From Marinospirillum sp031581385 (GTDB lineage: Bacteria; Pseudomonadota; Gammaproteobacteria; Pseudomonadales; Halomonadaceae), in NCBI RefSeq assembly GCF_044810985.1, contig NZ_CP085242.1, positions 558,001 through 622,000 of the forward strand: a stretch of DNA of 64,000 bases, written 5' to 3'. Below the pieces are notes generated by a model. The model was given only the letters and a program-made list of their open reading frames with translations, was not told the DNA's origin and did not search any database. Positions 8,129 through 16,563 of this stretch are shown here, piece after piece; the stretch's first letter is position 1; every line of letters starts with the position of its first letter. Both the position numbers and the translations under genes were made by a program.

Positions 8129-9301
8129 TCAGTTTTTTTGCAAAAGATAATCCCTGCCCAACTGACTCACCTGGGTACAACCCAACAAGGCCAGAGTGCG
8201 ATCCGCTTCCGTCTGCAGAAGGTCCAGAGCTTTTTCCGCCCCGGCCTGGCCCGCTGCGGCGAGACCGTAAAGGCTGGCCCGGCCACTGGTCACCAGATCC
8301 GCTCCCAGACAGATTGCCTTGATGATATCGCTACCCCGATGCAGGCCGCCATCCACCGCGAGCAGATAATTCTGGCCCACGGCCTGACGGATTTCCGGAA
8401 GCACATCCAGAGGGCTGGGAGCTGAGTCCAGCTGGCGTCCACCGTGGTTGGAGATAATCAGACCATCCACGCCCAGAGCTTTGGCTTGCAGGGCATCTTC
8501 GCTCGCCAAAATGCCTTTCAGAAGCAGTTTCCCCGGCCAGACTTCTCTCAACCAGCGAATGTCCTCCCAATTCAGGGAAGGGTCCATTTCCTGGGTTAGG
8601 AAACTGGCTGCATTTTTGGCGCTGGCTTTTTCCGGAGGCAGAAAATCCCCCAGATTGCAGAATTTGGGCATTCCGCCGGGCACCAGGATATCCCACACCC
8701 AGGCGGGCCGGGTGGCCAGATGCAGCAGGTTGCGGGTATTGAGTTTCATGGGCGCACGGTAATTGCGCTTGTCCCAGGCCCGGTTGCCGATGATGGAGGT
8801 GTCTGTGGTGAGCACCAGGGCTTCACACTGGGCGTTTTTGGCTCTTTCAATAATGCCCTTGAGGTTTTCCCGGTTTTTGAACAGGTAGAGGTGCATCCAG
8901 TGGCGAACACCGGTTTCCGCAATACGCTCCAGGGAAACCGTGGAGACCATGCTTTGAATATAAGGAATGCCCTTTTTCTTGGCAGCCAGAGCCAGCTTCA
9001 AATCACCTTCGTGACTCAAAAGACCGTTAAAGCCGGTGGGTGCAATCGCCAAGGGTAGCTGGATATTTTGCCCGTAAATTTCGGTTTCCAGGCTGCGCTG
9101 GGTGATGTCCACCAGAGTACGGGGGCGAAAAGTGATTTCCTGGTAAGCACGGCGATTACGACCCAGAGTGATTTCATCATCCGAGCCACCTTCCAGATAC
9201 TCCATGCAGAAGTTGGGCAGGCGTCGGGCTGCTTTTGCCCGCAAGTCATCAAGCGTCTGGATCTGGCTCAGATCGGAGCCGGTATAGAGGTGTCTTAACA
9301 A
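8129..9301 (-). CDS. FMN-dependent alpha-hydroxy acid dehydrogenase (L-lactate dehydrogenase type)
   Basis: The protein is a TIM-barrel FMN enzyme of the LldD/glycolate oxidase/CYB2 family, which oxidises L-2-hydroxy acids and passes electrons to quinone or another acceptor. Landmarks are PLAIAPTGFNGLLSHEGD near the N-terminus, the catalytic His/Arg loop SNHGGRQLDSAPSPLDVLPEI, and the phosphate-binding AVDGGLHRGSDIIKA. Substrate is likely L-lactate or a close relative. The frame extends to an ATG at 9394, but AAGGAA sits 6 nt before a TTG at 9301 and the extra 31 residues do not look conserved, so I prefer 390 residues. It converges with maf with one base between stops. Confidence 0.88.
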   Translation of the reverse strand: MLRHLYTGSDLSQIQTLDDLRAKAARRLPNFCMEYLEGGSDDEITLGRNRRAYQEITFRPRTLVDITQRSLETEIYGQNIQLPLAIAPTGFNGLLSHEGDLKLALAAKKKGIPYIQSMVSTVSLERIAETGVRHWMHLYLFKNRENLKGIIERAKNAQCEALVLTTDTSIIGNRAWDKRNYRAPMKLNTRNLLHLATRPAWVWDILVPGGMPKFCNLGDFLPPEKASAKNAASFLTQEMDPSLNWEDIRWLREVWPGKLLLKGILASEDALQAKALGVDGLIISNHGGRQLDSAPSPLDVLPEIRQAVGQNYLLAVDGGLHRGSDIIKAICLGADLVTSGRASLYGLAAAGQAGAEKALDLLQTEADRTLALLGCTQVSQLGRDYLLQKN

Positions 9302-9393
9302 GGGATTTTCCTTCTGCAGGCCAGGGCGGGAAATTATAAAATATGCGACAATCTTAACCCTTAAACCCACAATGCAAAACCCGGAGCAAGACA

Positions 9394-9597
9394 ATGCCCT
9401 ATGTCAATATCAAGGTAACCCGTGAAGGGGTGACTCAGGAGCAGAAAAAACAACTGATTGAAGGTGCCACCCAGTTGCTGGTGGATGTTCTGGGCAAAAA
9501 CCCTTCAACCACGGTTGTGGTCATTGATGAAGTGGAAATGGAAAACTGGGGTGTGGGCGGCATTCCTGTGGATGAAAGGCGCAACCAAGGACTGTAA
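9394..9597 (+). CDS. 4-oxalocrotonate tautomerase family enzyme
   Basis: The 67-residue protein starts MPYVNIKVTREG, leaving Pro as residue 1 after Met removal, the catalytic base of the 4-OT superfamily. The VVVIDEVEMENWGVGGIPV segment is also characteristic. Members isomerise enol/keto acids; a substrate cannot be named because no meta-cleavage genes are nearby. GGAG lies 8 nt before the ATG. It is divergent from the hydroxy acid dehydrogenase gene and its TAA overlaps the ATG of the next gene by one base. Confidence 0.92.
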   Translation: MPYVNIKVTREGVTQEQKKQLIEGATQLLVDVLGKNPSTTVVVIDEVEMENWGVGGIPVDERRNQGL

Positions 9598-10178
9598 TGA
9601 CTAAAACCCTGGCTGCTCCGCTGGAAAGCGAGTTGATCATCAAAAAGTCGCGCTTTCTGGGACGAATCGAGGCAATAACCAGTCAGCAGGAAGGCCTGCT
9701 CAAGGTGGAAGCTCTGCGCAAGTCACACCCTGAAGCCCGGCATGTCTGCTATTGTCTGCTGGTTGCGGGCCAGGTTCGCCAGTCTGATGATGGTGAGCCT
9801 TCAGGGACGGCTGCCCTGCCCATGCTTCGGGTGTTGCAGCACAAGCAGCTGGATAATGTTCTGGCCACTGTGGTGCGTTACTTTGGCGGTATCAAGTTGG
9901 GTGCCGGAGGTCTGGTTCGGGCTTACAGCCAGGCCATCAGTGAACCTTTGAATCAGGCCGAACTGATTGAGGTGAAGCAACAGGGGGAACTCAGCCTGAA
10001 ACTGGACTATGAGTTTCAATCCCTGCTGCGCCATCAGGTTGAACAGACTGACATAGAGCTAACGCTGGATTATCAGCAGCAAATCCATGCCCTGTTGCAG
10101 GGCGAACCCGAAAAGCTGGAAACACTTTACCTCAACCTCCGGGAGGCCACCCGCGGCCAGGTGGAGCGCCTAGGCTAG
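9597..10178 (+). CDS. yigZ: YigZ/IMPACT family protein
   Basis: This 193-residue protein has the UPF0029 signature in order: SELIIKKSRFLGRI, EARHVCYCL, QSDDGEPSGTAALPML, VVRYFGGIKLGAGGLVRAYS. A weaker C-terminal DUF1949-like ferredoxin fold follows. The family includes eukaryotic IMPACT/YIH1, which modulate Gcn2; bacterial members bind RNA or ribosomes, but their role is not firmly known. TAATG coupling to the tautomerase gene points to one transcript. The 3' end overlaps the convergent EAL gene by 9 bp. Confidence 0.92.
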   Translation: MTKTLAAPLESELIIKKSRFLGRIEAITSQQEGLLKVEALRKSHPEARHVCYCLLVAGQVRQSDDGEPSGTAALPMLRVLQHKQLDNVLATVVRYFGGIKLGAGGLVRAYSQAISEPLNQAELIEVKQQGELSLKLDYEFQSLLRHQVEQTDIELTLDYQQQIHALLQGEPEKLETLYLNLREATRGQVERLG

Positions 10179-12584
10179 GCTGTTGATCCATTCTTCCGCT
10201 GGCTGGGGTTTGGAAAAATAATAGCCCTGGTAGAGAATCTCGGCTCTGTTGCACAAGAACTGCAGCTGCTCCAGGGTTTCCACGCCTTCAGCCACCACCT
10301 GCAGCTGCATCTTTTCAGCAACGGCCAGAATGGTTTCCACCAGAGCGGCGCTGTCAGCATCCGTCGATACATCCTGAACAAAGCTCTTGTCGATTTTCAA
10401 TTCATGAATGGGCAGGTGTTTGAGATAAGACAGGGAGGAATAGCCGGTTCCAAAATCATCAATCGAGAATTTGAAGCCAAATTGGCGCAGTTCCTGCATT
10501 TTGCTGATGACTTCATCAAGGTTGTCGATAATCAGGCTTTCGGTGATTTCCAGGGTCAGGCGTTGGGGGCTAACACCGGAAGCGTAAACCTGATCCTTGA
10601 TCCAGCTGACAAAGTTGGTCTGGTGGAAATGGCGGGCACTGATGTTGATGGACAATTCAAAGCTCAGGTTCTTTTCATCAGCCAGCTTGAGCAGGCGCAA
10701 AGCCTCAGCAACCACCCAGCAGCCCAGATCAACAATCAGATTGGACTCTTCAGCCACGGGAATAAAAGCTCCCGGTGCCAACAAGCCTTTTTCAGGGTGT
10801 TGCCAGCGCACCAGGGCTTCTGCTGCAGCCAGTTGCCCTGAGGCCCGCATCTGTGGCTGCAGATACAAACACAGCTCCTGATTTCTGATGGCGTGGGGCA
10901 GCTCTTTTTCAATCTGAAAGTGCTGGATGGCCTGTTCACCCATGGGGGCCTCAAAAAACACGAAGCGGCCACCGCCTTCACGCCGGGCCTGATCCAGGGC
11001 GGTATTGACCCTGCGGATGACGGCTTCTGTGGAATCCTGAGGGCTGTCAGGAAAGTAGCTGCTGGCCATTCGTGCAGAAAGACTGAGCTGTTCGCCATCA
11101 AACTCCAAAGGTTCTTGGAAGCACGCCTGAAGCTGCTGGGCCATGGACTCACCCAACTGCCATTCCATTTCACTGCTGAGCTTGCGATTGAAAGCAACCA
11201 GCACGGCAAATTCATCGGCATTCAGACGCGCCACCCAGGTTTGAAAATAACCAAATCTCTGGGTGTCCAGCGCAGCGCTTTGTTGGTGCAAGCGCTCAGC
11301 TACGGCTTTTAAAAGCTGATCCCCAAAGTTATTGCCACGGGCCAGATTGAGTACTTTAAAACGATCCAGGTTGATGAAAATCAGCAGGTTGCTCGTATGC
11401 TTATATTCATGATGGTTGGTTGCAAAAATTTCATCCAGGGTCTGGTTCAGGTACAAACGGTTGGACAGACCTGTCAGAGGATCGTAATAAGCCAAATGAT
11501 GCACCCTTTGTGCCATGGCCTTGATTTCTGCATGGGAGCGGGTCAGCTTGCGGTTGGTGTATAACAGGTAGAGGCTGCCGGCCAGAAGCAGTACGGCCAG
11601 AGAACTGAGCAGAATCAGTGCCCAGTGTTTCCACTGCGCCCAGATATCCGCAAAAGTTAATTGAAAAGGCTGGTCGTAAGGAGGCAGGCGCAATGCCCGC
11701 GCCAGATCCTCAACCGGTGCATAGTCGGCCGGGATGGCAAAACCCTGGATGTGTGCCGCCTGAGCAACAGAGCTATCAGCCTTCAGCATCAAAAGGGCGG
11801 CAGCAATCCGGCGGCTGATATCATCATCCACTTTGGCCAGGGCCACAAAGGGCCATTCCGGGTAGAGGTGGGTTGAAAGATGAAGCGGGAAACCCCGGTC
11901 TGTCTGAGGGTTTAAAATGCGCAGCTTATTCAAATCCAGTCGGCCTTCAGCCTGCAAGGCTTCGAGTACTCCTGTGCGCACAAAGCCAGCATCAGCCTGC
12001 CCCTTGAGTACAGCTGTTACGGCCAGGTCATGGGGCATGCCCGTGAGTAATAGTTGTGAAGCCTCTTCAGGAAGCCGGATTCCCTGCTGCATAAGCTCAA
12101 AAGCCTGGGCCTGATAACCTCCCAGAGAGTCACTGGAAACGGCAGCCAGACGTTGATTCTTAAGATCGGCTAGAGTTTGGACATTCGATGTTTTCAGGGT
12201 AAAAATCACTCCGCCGAAGCCACTGAGACGGTGCCCTTGATCTTCGACCAGCAGGGTGGCCAGAGCACCGGAAAGCTCCTGATGGTAACGAATATGGATA
12301 TAGTGGCTGGGGTTGGTCAGGACAAAATCCAGCTCTCCGGACGTGACCAGGGCATCCAGGTCTTTGTAGTTGGCAGCTTTCAACTGGATTTCGTGGCCTG
12401 GCAAAGCTTTGCTTAAATAATCGGCGAGGGGTTGCCAGCGTTCTTCGGTAATGGCAACCGGGCGGGGTGATAGCACACCCAGCGTGAAGGTTTTGGCCTC
12501 AATACCCAGACTGATGAGCAGTAAGCCCAGCAGCCCAAGTGCTTGCCGGAAGCGGTAAAACACAAAGCAGCCAGTGCCTGACAT
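10170..12584 (-). CDS. PhnD-like sensor fused to degenerate GGDEF and EAL domains (c-di-GMP phosphodiesterase)
   Basis: About 804 residues. Order: signal/anchor helix, a periplasmic PhnD/SsuA-type binding domain (LGVLSPRPVAITEERWQPLADYLS at its start), a membrane helix (WALILLSSLAVLLLAGSLYLLY), a GGDEF domain and an EAL domain. The GGDEF active site reads NADEF, so cyclase activity is unlikely. The EAL domain keeps AEALVRW, NISARHF, LEITES, DDFGTGYSS, ELKIDKSFV and VAEGVET, so c-di-GMP hydrolysis is likely. The ligand is unknown; PhnD-like domains bind phosphonates or phosphite. I chose the ATG at 12584, which directly precedes the signal sequence; a TTG at 12647 would add 21 residues. Confidence 0.9.
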   Translation of the reverse strand: MSGTGCFVFYRFRQALGLLGLLLISLGIEAKTFTLGVLSPRPVAITEERWQPLADYLSKALPGHEIQLKAANYKDLDALVTSGELDFVLTNPSHYIHIRYHQELSGALATLLVEDQGHRLSGFGGVIFTLKTSNVQTLADLKNQRLAAVSSDSLGGYQAQAFELMQQGIRLPEEASQLLLTGMPHDLAVTAVLKGQADAGFVRTGVLEALQAEGRLDLNKLRILNPQTDRGFPLHLSTHLYPEWPFVALAKVDDDISRRIAAALLMLKADSSVAQAAHIQGFAIPADYAPVEDLARALRLPPYDQPFQLTFADIWAQWKHWALILLSSLAVLLLAGSLYLLYTNRKLTRSHAEIKAMAQRVHHLAYYDPLTGLSNRLYLNQTLDEIFATNHHEYKHTSNLLIFINLDRFKVLNLARGNNFGDQLLKAVAERLHQQSAALDTQRFGYFQTWVARLNADEFAVLVAFNRKLSSEMEWQLGESMAQQLQACFQEPLEFDGEQLSLSARMASSYFPDSPQDSTEAVIRRVNTALDQARREGGGRFVFFEAPMGEQAIQHFQIEKELPHAIRNQELCLYLQPQMRASGQLAAAEALVRWQHPEKGLLAPGAFIPVAEESNLIVDLGCWVVAEALRLLKLADEKNLSFELSINISARHFHQTNFVSWIKDQVYASGVSPQRLTLEITESLIIDNLDEVISKMQELRQFGFKFSIDDFGTGYSSLSYLKHLPIHELKIDKSFVQDVSTDADSAALVETILAVAEKMQLQVVAEGVETLEQLQFLCNRAEILYQGYYFSKPQPAEEWINSLA

Positions 12585-12678
12585 AATGACCCGAAATTTA
12601 TAAGGATATGGGCCGCTCAGATTACCCCATCCAAGTATTGAGAGCAAAATGTTCTAGGCTGGTAAATTCAGTGGGCCG

Positions 12679-13914
12679 GTGTTAAAACTAGCCTTTTCTG
12701 ATGATGCCAGGAGCACAAGCGTTTTGAGCCTCGAAACCTCGGATCATTTTTTTGTCCAGTTACCGCCATTGACTGATTTTGCTGAGGTTTTGGTCTCACG
12801 CAACTATCAGGAATTACCGGAAGACTGGTGGCTGGTGGTTACCGATGTGGAGGGCTCAACTCAAGCCATTGCAGAAGGGCGCTACCAGGAGATCAACTCG
12901 CTGGGTGGCTGTACGGTTGCAGCCGTTTTGAATGCCGTCAAACCACTTGTCATACCCTATGTATTTGGGGGCGATGGAGCCAGCTTCTGTATACCGTCAG
13001 GGTGTGTTTCCAGAGTCAGAAATGCATTACTGGGCTGCAGGGAAATGGCCGCTACCCAATTTCAACTGAATTTACGAACCGGTCTTTTGCCTTACCGGCG
13101 GGTGCGGGAAGAAGCCCAGGTTCTGGTATGCCGCTTTAAAAAGTCAGAAGACCTGCATCAAGCCATCTTCGCCGGGGGAGGCATGCTGGAAGCCGATCGT
13201 CTGGTCAAGCTGAATGCAGATTACCACGTTCGGCAAAGCGAGGGACATGCAGAGGCCGATTTTTCCGGTTTCGAATGCCGCTGGCAGCGGGTGCCCAGCC
13301 CTCTGGAGGTGACTGTAAGCCTGCTGGTGGAAGTGACAGCCAAAGAACTGGAAGAGCAGTTGAAAGATTATCAGGCCCTCTTGCAGAAAATGCAGGCTCT
13401 TCTGGGCAATGACGAGCATCAGCAACCTTTGAGTATTGAAGGCATGCGTCTGTCCTTTGACCGGGACAAACTGGCTTCCGAGGCGCGAGCGAATAGTTAT
13501 ATGCAAGCTGGTTCAGGGTTTGCGTGGCAAGTTTGGAAGTTGCGCTTGATCAATCTGGTCGGACTGCTTCTGATGAAGCTGGGAATACGTCTGGGTGGGG
13601 CAGAGTGGGGACGCTATAAATCCGATGCGATCCTGAGCTCTGATTTCCGCAAATTTGATGGCATGTTTCGCAGTATTTTTACTGCCCGGCAAAAAGACTT
13701 GGATGATTTGATCGTCTGGCTGGAAGATCAACGGCAGGCTGGTGTATTGAACTATGGGCTGCATGTCAGTGATGCGGCTCAACTCACCTGCCTGGTGAGT
13801 CAGGCAGGTGTCCACCACATTCATTTTGTGGATGGCTGTGATGGTGGCTATGCTCTCGCAGCCAGGGAGCTCAAACAGCAACAGCTGGCTGGAAAGGGAA
13901 AACCTAGCCCTTGA
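12679..13914 (+). CDS. DUF3095 family protein, nucleotide cyclase-like N-terminus
   Basis: The 411-residue protein begins at GTG. Its N-terminal third reads WLVVTDVEGSTQAIAEGRYQEINSLGG and later PYVFGGDGASFCIP. This pattern (a metal-site Asp followed by GST, then FGGDG) recalls class III adenylate cyclases and GGDEF folds, so nucleotide binding is plausible. A hydrophobic segment (INLVGLLLMKLGI) lies near residue 290. No enzyme activity is established for the family as far as I know. It is convergent with ydcH, overlapping by 11 bp. Confidence 0.8.
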   Translation: MLKLAFSDDARSTSVLSLETSDHFFVQLPPLTDFAEVLVSRNYQELPEDWWLVVTDVEGSTQAIAEGRYQEINSLGGCTVAAVLNAVKPLVIPYVFGGDGASFCIPSGCVSRVRNALLGCREMAATQFQLNLRTGLLPYRRVREEAQVLVCRFKKSEDLHQAIFAGGGMLEADRLVKLNADYHVRQSEGHAEADFSGFECRWQRVPSPLEVTVSLLVEVTAKELEEQLKDYQALLQKMQALLGNDEHQQPLSIEGMRLSFDRDKLASEARANSYMQAGSGFAWQVWKLRLINLVGLLLMKLGIRLGGAEWGRYKSDAILSSDFRKFDGMFRSIFTARQKDLDDLIVWLEDQRQAGVLNYGLHVSDAAQLTCLVSQAGVHHIHFVDGCDGGYALAARELKQQQLAGKGKPSP

Positions 13915-14140
13915 GCATCTTGTAAAGCTCATCTTTCAGTGCAAGGCGCTCTTTTTTAAGCTCTTCCATGCTCTCGTCAGCAACCGGTGATTCTTGTTTT
14001 TCCAGAGCCTCAACCCGGGTGGTGACTTGATCATATTCATCAAACAGCTTGCGAAAATGTGCATCACTCACTTTAAGGTCGTGAATGCGCTCTTTATACT
14101 CAGGGAATTCGTGTGCCAAATCATGATGTTCCAGACCCAT
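13904..14140 (-). CDS. YdcH family protein (DUF465)
   Basis: The 78-residue protein MGLEHHDLAHEFPEYKERIHDLK... followed by HFRKLFDEYDQV and LKKERLALKDELYKML is a typical DUF465 helical hairpin. Its function is unknown. I placed the start at the ATG at 14140, which has GGAG about 7 nt upstream, rather than the longer frame from 14203. It is the last chromosomal gene before the island; its promoter lies between 14141 and the attachment repeat. Confidence 0.88.
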   Translation of the reverse strand: MGLEHHDLAHEFPEYKERIHDLKVSDAHFRKLFDEYDQVTTRVEALEKQESPVADESMEELKKERLALKDELYKMLKG

Positions 14141-14241
14141 AACTTTCTCCGCTATTTGATTCAATCGAGCCAGCACCATAAGGCTGAAACTGTGATAGGT
14201 CAAGCAAAGTCATCTAGTCTGGCTGCTTTTGAATTGGCGGA

Positions 14242-14360
14242 GCAAAAAGTGGGGCAAAAACCATCAGGCATAAAAAAAGGGCCTAGCCTTTTGAGCTAAA
14301 CCCTTGATTTTTTTGGTCGGAGCGACTGGATTCGAACCAGCTACCCCTTGCACCCCATGC
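14242..14360. repeat. Left 119-bp direct repeat of the island (attL side)
   Basis: This copy aligns without gaps to 45734-45852, with 6 mismatches in 119. It contains, left to right, a GTGGGGCAAAAA box, the tRNA-Pro terminator and the 3' part of tRNA-Pro(GGG) (14314-14360, on the minus strand), ending CCCCATGC in the anticodon stem. Beyond 14360 the tRNA sequence is lost, so this is an attachment scar. The integrase starts 180 bp inside. One tRNA position (agCTacc versus agCGacc) differs from the intact gene. Confidence 0.93.
14272..14303 (-). terminator. Duplicated tRNA-Pro terminator in the left repeat
   Basis: Read on the minus strand: GGGTTTAGC, loop TCAAAAG, GCTAGGCCC, then T7. Compared with the right copy, two bases in one arm have changed, but both changes turn U-A pairs into U-G pairs, so the RNA hairpin can still form. 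It now follows only a tRNA fragment. Confidence 0.65.
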
Positions 14361-14541
14361 TATTAAATGGAAGCCTTCCATGGATCTGTGTGGACAGTCC
14401 GAGATCCAAAAAGTAATTCCAACCAACTGAATTATAATGGTATTTTTATTGGCGCTGTCCACTGATGTCTATTATCATCTACCTGAAGCTTCACCAATCG
14501 GTGGGGCAAAAGTGGGGCAAAAAAATAAAGGATCAGCGCGA

Positions 14542-15936
14542 ATGGGTAAAATTACTGCCAAAAGGCTTGAAGCACTCAGCGACAAGAACGATGGGGATGT
14601 GCTACGCGAGGACGGAGGCCTTGTTGGAAAGGTCAGGGTTGGCAAGAGAGGTATCACTGTCCTGTTTCGATATGAGTTCAAACTTGATGGTCGAAAGCAT
14701 GATCACCGACTGGGGAGTTGGCCAAAACGATCACTTGCAGAAATAAGAGCTGAACGCGACACCTTGCGAGTGTCGGTTAGCAAGGGGTTAGATCCAGCCA
14801 AAGCAAGAAGAGCAGAAAAAGTTGAGGCCAAGGCTGCCATTGAAGCAACCCTGGCAAAAGAAAAGGAAGAGACAAAAGAAAACCTCACCATTTCTGATCT
14901 CTTTGAAGAGTGGCTAAGAGATGGTGTGGCCAGACAGGATGGTAATGCTGAGTTAAGGAGAAGTTTCAATAAAGATGTACTCTCGGCCATAGGAAACAAA
15001 CCTCTGCGAGAACTGACACACCAAGATATTTTGGCTGTGCTGAGAAAGGTGCGTGAAAGGGGGGTTAATCGGCTGGCTGTCATTCTCAACAATGATATTG
15101 GCCAGATGCTTCGCTGGGGTGAGAAACGGCAGCCATGGAGAAGCCTGATGGTCGAAGGTAATCCTGCTGACCTGGTGGACATTGAAAAGCTTCTGGATAT
15201 GGATTACGAGGAAGAGCGAGATCGCACCCTTTCGGATGAAGAAATCATCGAGTTAGCACACAGATTTCAGCAGTTGGAGAACGACTATCAGAACCAACCA
15301 GCTGGTAAAAAATATGAAGTATCACAACCTGTAATTAAAGAAGCCCAGCTAGCCATCTGGATCTGCTTGAGCACCCTGTGCAGGATTGGTGAGCTGCTGT
15401 CTGCTGAATGGAGCCATGTAGATCTAGACAAGCAATACTGGTTAATTCCTGCTTCGAACACAAAGGGGCGAAGGGGGAAAAAACAAGACCATCATGTTTT
15501 TCTATCGGATTTTGCTTCTCAGCAGTTTAAGAAGCTGAAAGCTATGACTGGTGGTGGTCGCTGGTGCTTCCCGGCCAAAAATAAAGAAGATAGCCATGTC
15601 TGCCCCAAGTCCATTAGCAAGCAAGTTGGAGACCGCCAAATTATGTTTAAGGATAGGAAGGTTCTCAAGGGCAGGCGCAATGACAACTCCCTGGTGCTTG
15701 CAAATGGAAAGAATGGCGCATGGACACCTCATGACCTTCGTCGCACTGGGGCCACTATCATGCAAAAGCTAGGCGTCAGCCTGGATGTGATTGACCGATG
15801 TCAGAACCATGTTCTGGCTGGCTCGAAAGTTCGTAGACATTATCTGAAGCATGAGTACATTGATGAGAAAACATCTGCATGGGGAAGGCTGGGAGACTAC
15901 CTTGATAGCTTAGATTGGCAGGTTGCTAAAGAGTGA
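14542..15936 (+). CDS. Tyrosine recombinase (P4-like integrase) of the island
   Basis: 464 residues from the ATG at 14542, with AAAGGA about 10 nt upstream; the longer frame from 14437 runs through the repeat-rich leader. The N-terminal arm-binding domain (DUF4102-like, LDGRKHDHRLGSWPKRSLAEIRAERD) precedes a core-binding domain and a catalytic domain. The catalytic residues visible are Arg in TLCRIGELL (about 280), the HxxR box HDLRRTGAT (about 396) and Tyr in VRRHYLKHEY (about 431). It should integrate and excise the island at tRNA-Pro(GGG). No excisionase gene is evident next to it. Confidence 0.95.
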   Translation: MGKITAKRLEALSDKNDGDVLREDGGLVGKVRVGKRGITVLFRYEFKLDGRKHDHRLGSWPKRSLAEIRAERDTLRVSVSKGLDPAKARRAEKVEAKAAIEATLAKEKEETKENLTISDLFEEWLRDGVARQDGNAELRRSFNKDVLSAIGNKPLRELTHQDILAVLRKVRERGVNRLAVILNNDIGQMLRWGEKRQPWRSLMVEGNPADLVDIEKLLDMDYEEERDRTLSDEEIIELAHRFQQLENDYQNQPAGKKYEVSQPVIKEAQLAIWICLSTLCRIGELLSAEWSHVDLDKQYWLIPASNTKGRRGKKQDHHVFLSDFASQQFKKLKAMTGGGRWCFPAKNKEDSHVCPKSISKQVGDRQIMFKDRKVLKGRRNDNSLVLANGKNGAWTPHDLRRTGATIMQKLGVSLDVIDRCQNHVLAGSKVRRHYLKHEYIDEKTSAWGRLGDYLDSLDWQVAKE

Positions 15937-16027
15937 ACGCGGCACCCTATTCCATTACCATTCTAAGCGACGCATATTGACGCTTGGCGGGGGTAAAGTA
16001 AAAGGAAGACCTAAAAGGAGATAGAGC

Positions 16028-16258
16028 ATGCCGCGGAATCTGGATTTACTCACTGTTAAGTGCACACAATGCGACTGGTCTCTAAAGCTTCAGCCAGCGT
16101 GGGATCAGGATGCAGCAGAAACTGAGTGCCCGGCTCAACCCTGCCCAGCCTGTGGCACGGAAGAGACCATTATCGAATTCCAGCGTGAAGCAGAAGACTG
16201 GCTGAGCCAGTTAGCTGCACACCTTCACTGGCCAAAGCCACCTATAAATAAGAAGTAA
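16028..16258 (+). CDS. Small zinc-ribbon protein A
   Basis: 76 residues with a CxxC pair near the N-terminus (VKCTQCDWSLKLQP) and a second pair CPACGTEE about 30 residues later, the spacing of a zinc ribbon. The C-terminus (EDWLSQLAAHLHWPKPP) is helical and Trp-rich. AAGGAG lies 8 nt before the ATG. It follows the integrase by 91 bp and is one of four related genes in the island (also 16366, 19872, 26175), all with a C-x2-C-x-W-S/T start. Function is unknown. Confidence 0.75.
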   Translation: MPRNLDLLTVKCTQCDWSLKLQPAWDQDAAETECPAQPCPACGTEETIIEFQREAEDWLSQLAAHLHWPKPPINKK

Positions 16259-16365
16259 AAACCGTTGCCCAGGTATTAAGTTTAGCTATGCCTGCCTTCA
16301 GTCAGATCAGCCTGAGTTTTGCAGCTTACCGAGATCATGTATTAACAAACCAGAAGGATAGAGCC

Positions 16366-16563
16366 ATGCCGTTTCCCTTTATCCCTTACCGCCTTCGTTG
16401 TGCCAGTTGTGGCTGGACCAGGAAGTACGTTCCAACAAGTGACGATATTCTTATGCCCAGGAACTGCCCTGAATGCGGCAGTCCCCATTTGGCATTTAAT
16501 TTGGAAAAATCGAAAAGGCCTAAAACTCTGCTGGGTCAGCTGTTTAATATTTGGAAGCGGTAG
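16366..16563 (+). CDS. Small zinc-ribbon protein B
   Basis: 65 residues from the ATG at 16366, with AAGGA 8 nt upstream. YRLRCASCGWTRKYVPTSDD and NCPECGSPHL form a four-cysteine zinc ribbon, followed by a basic tail LLGQLFNIWKR. It is closer to proteins C and D than to A. The stop overlaps the end of the convergent telA gene by 20 bp. An upstream in-frame GTG/ATG (frame open from 16288) lacks a ribosome site. Function is unknown. Confidence 0.72.
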   Translation: MPFPFIPYRLRCASCGWTRKYVPTSDDILMPRNCPECGSPHLAFNLEKSKRPKTLLGQLFNIWKR

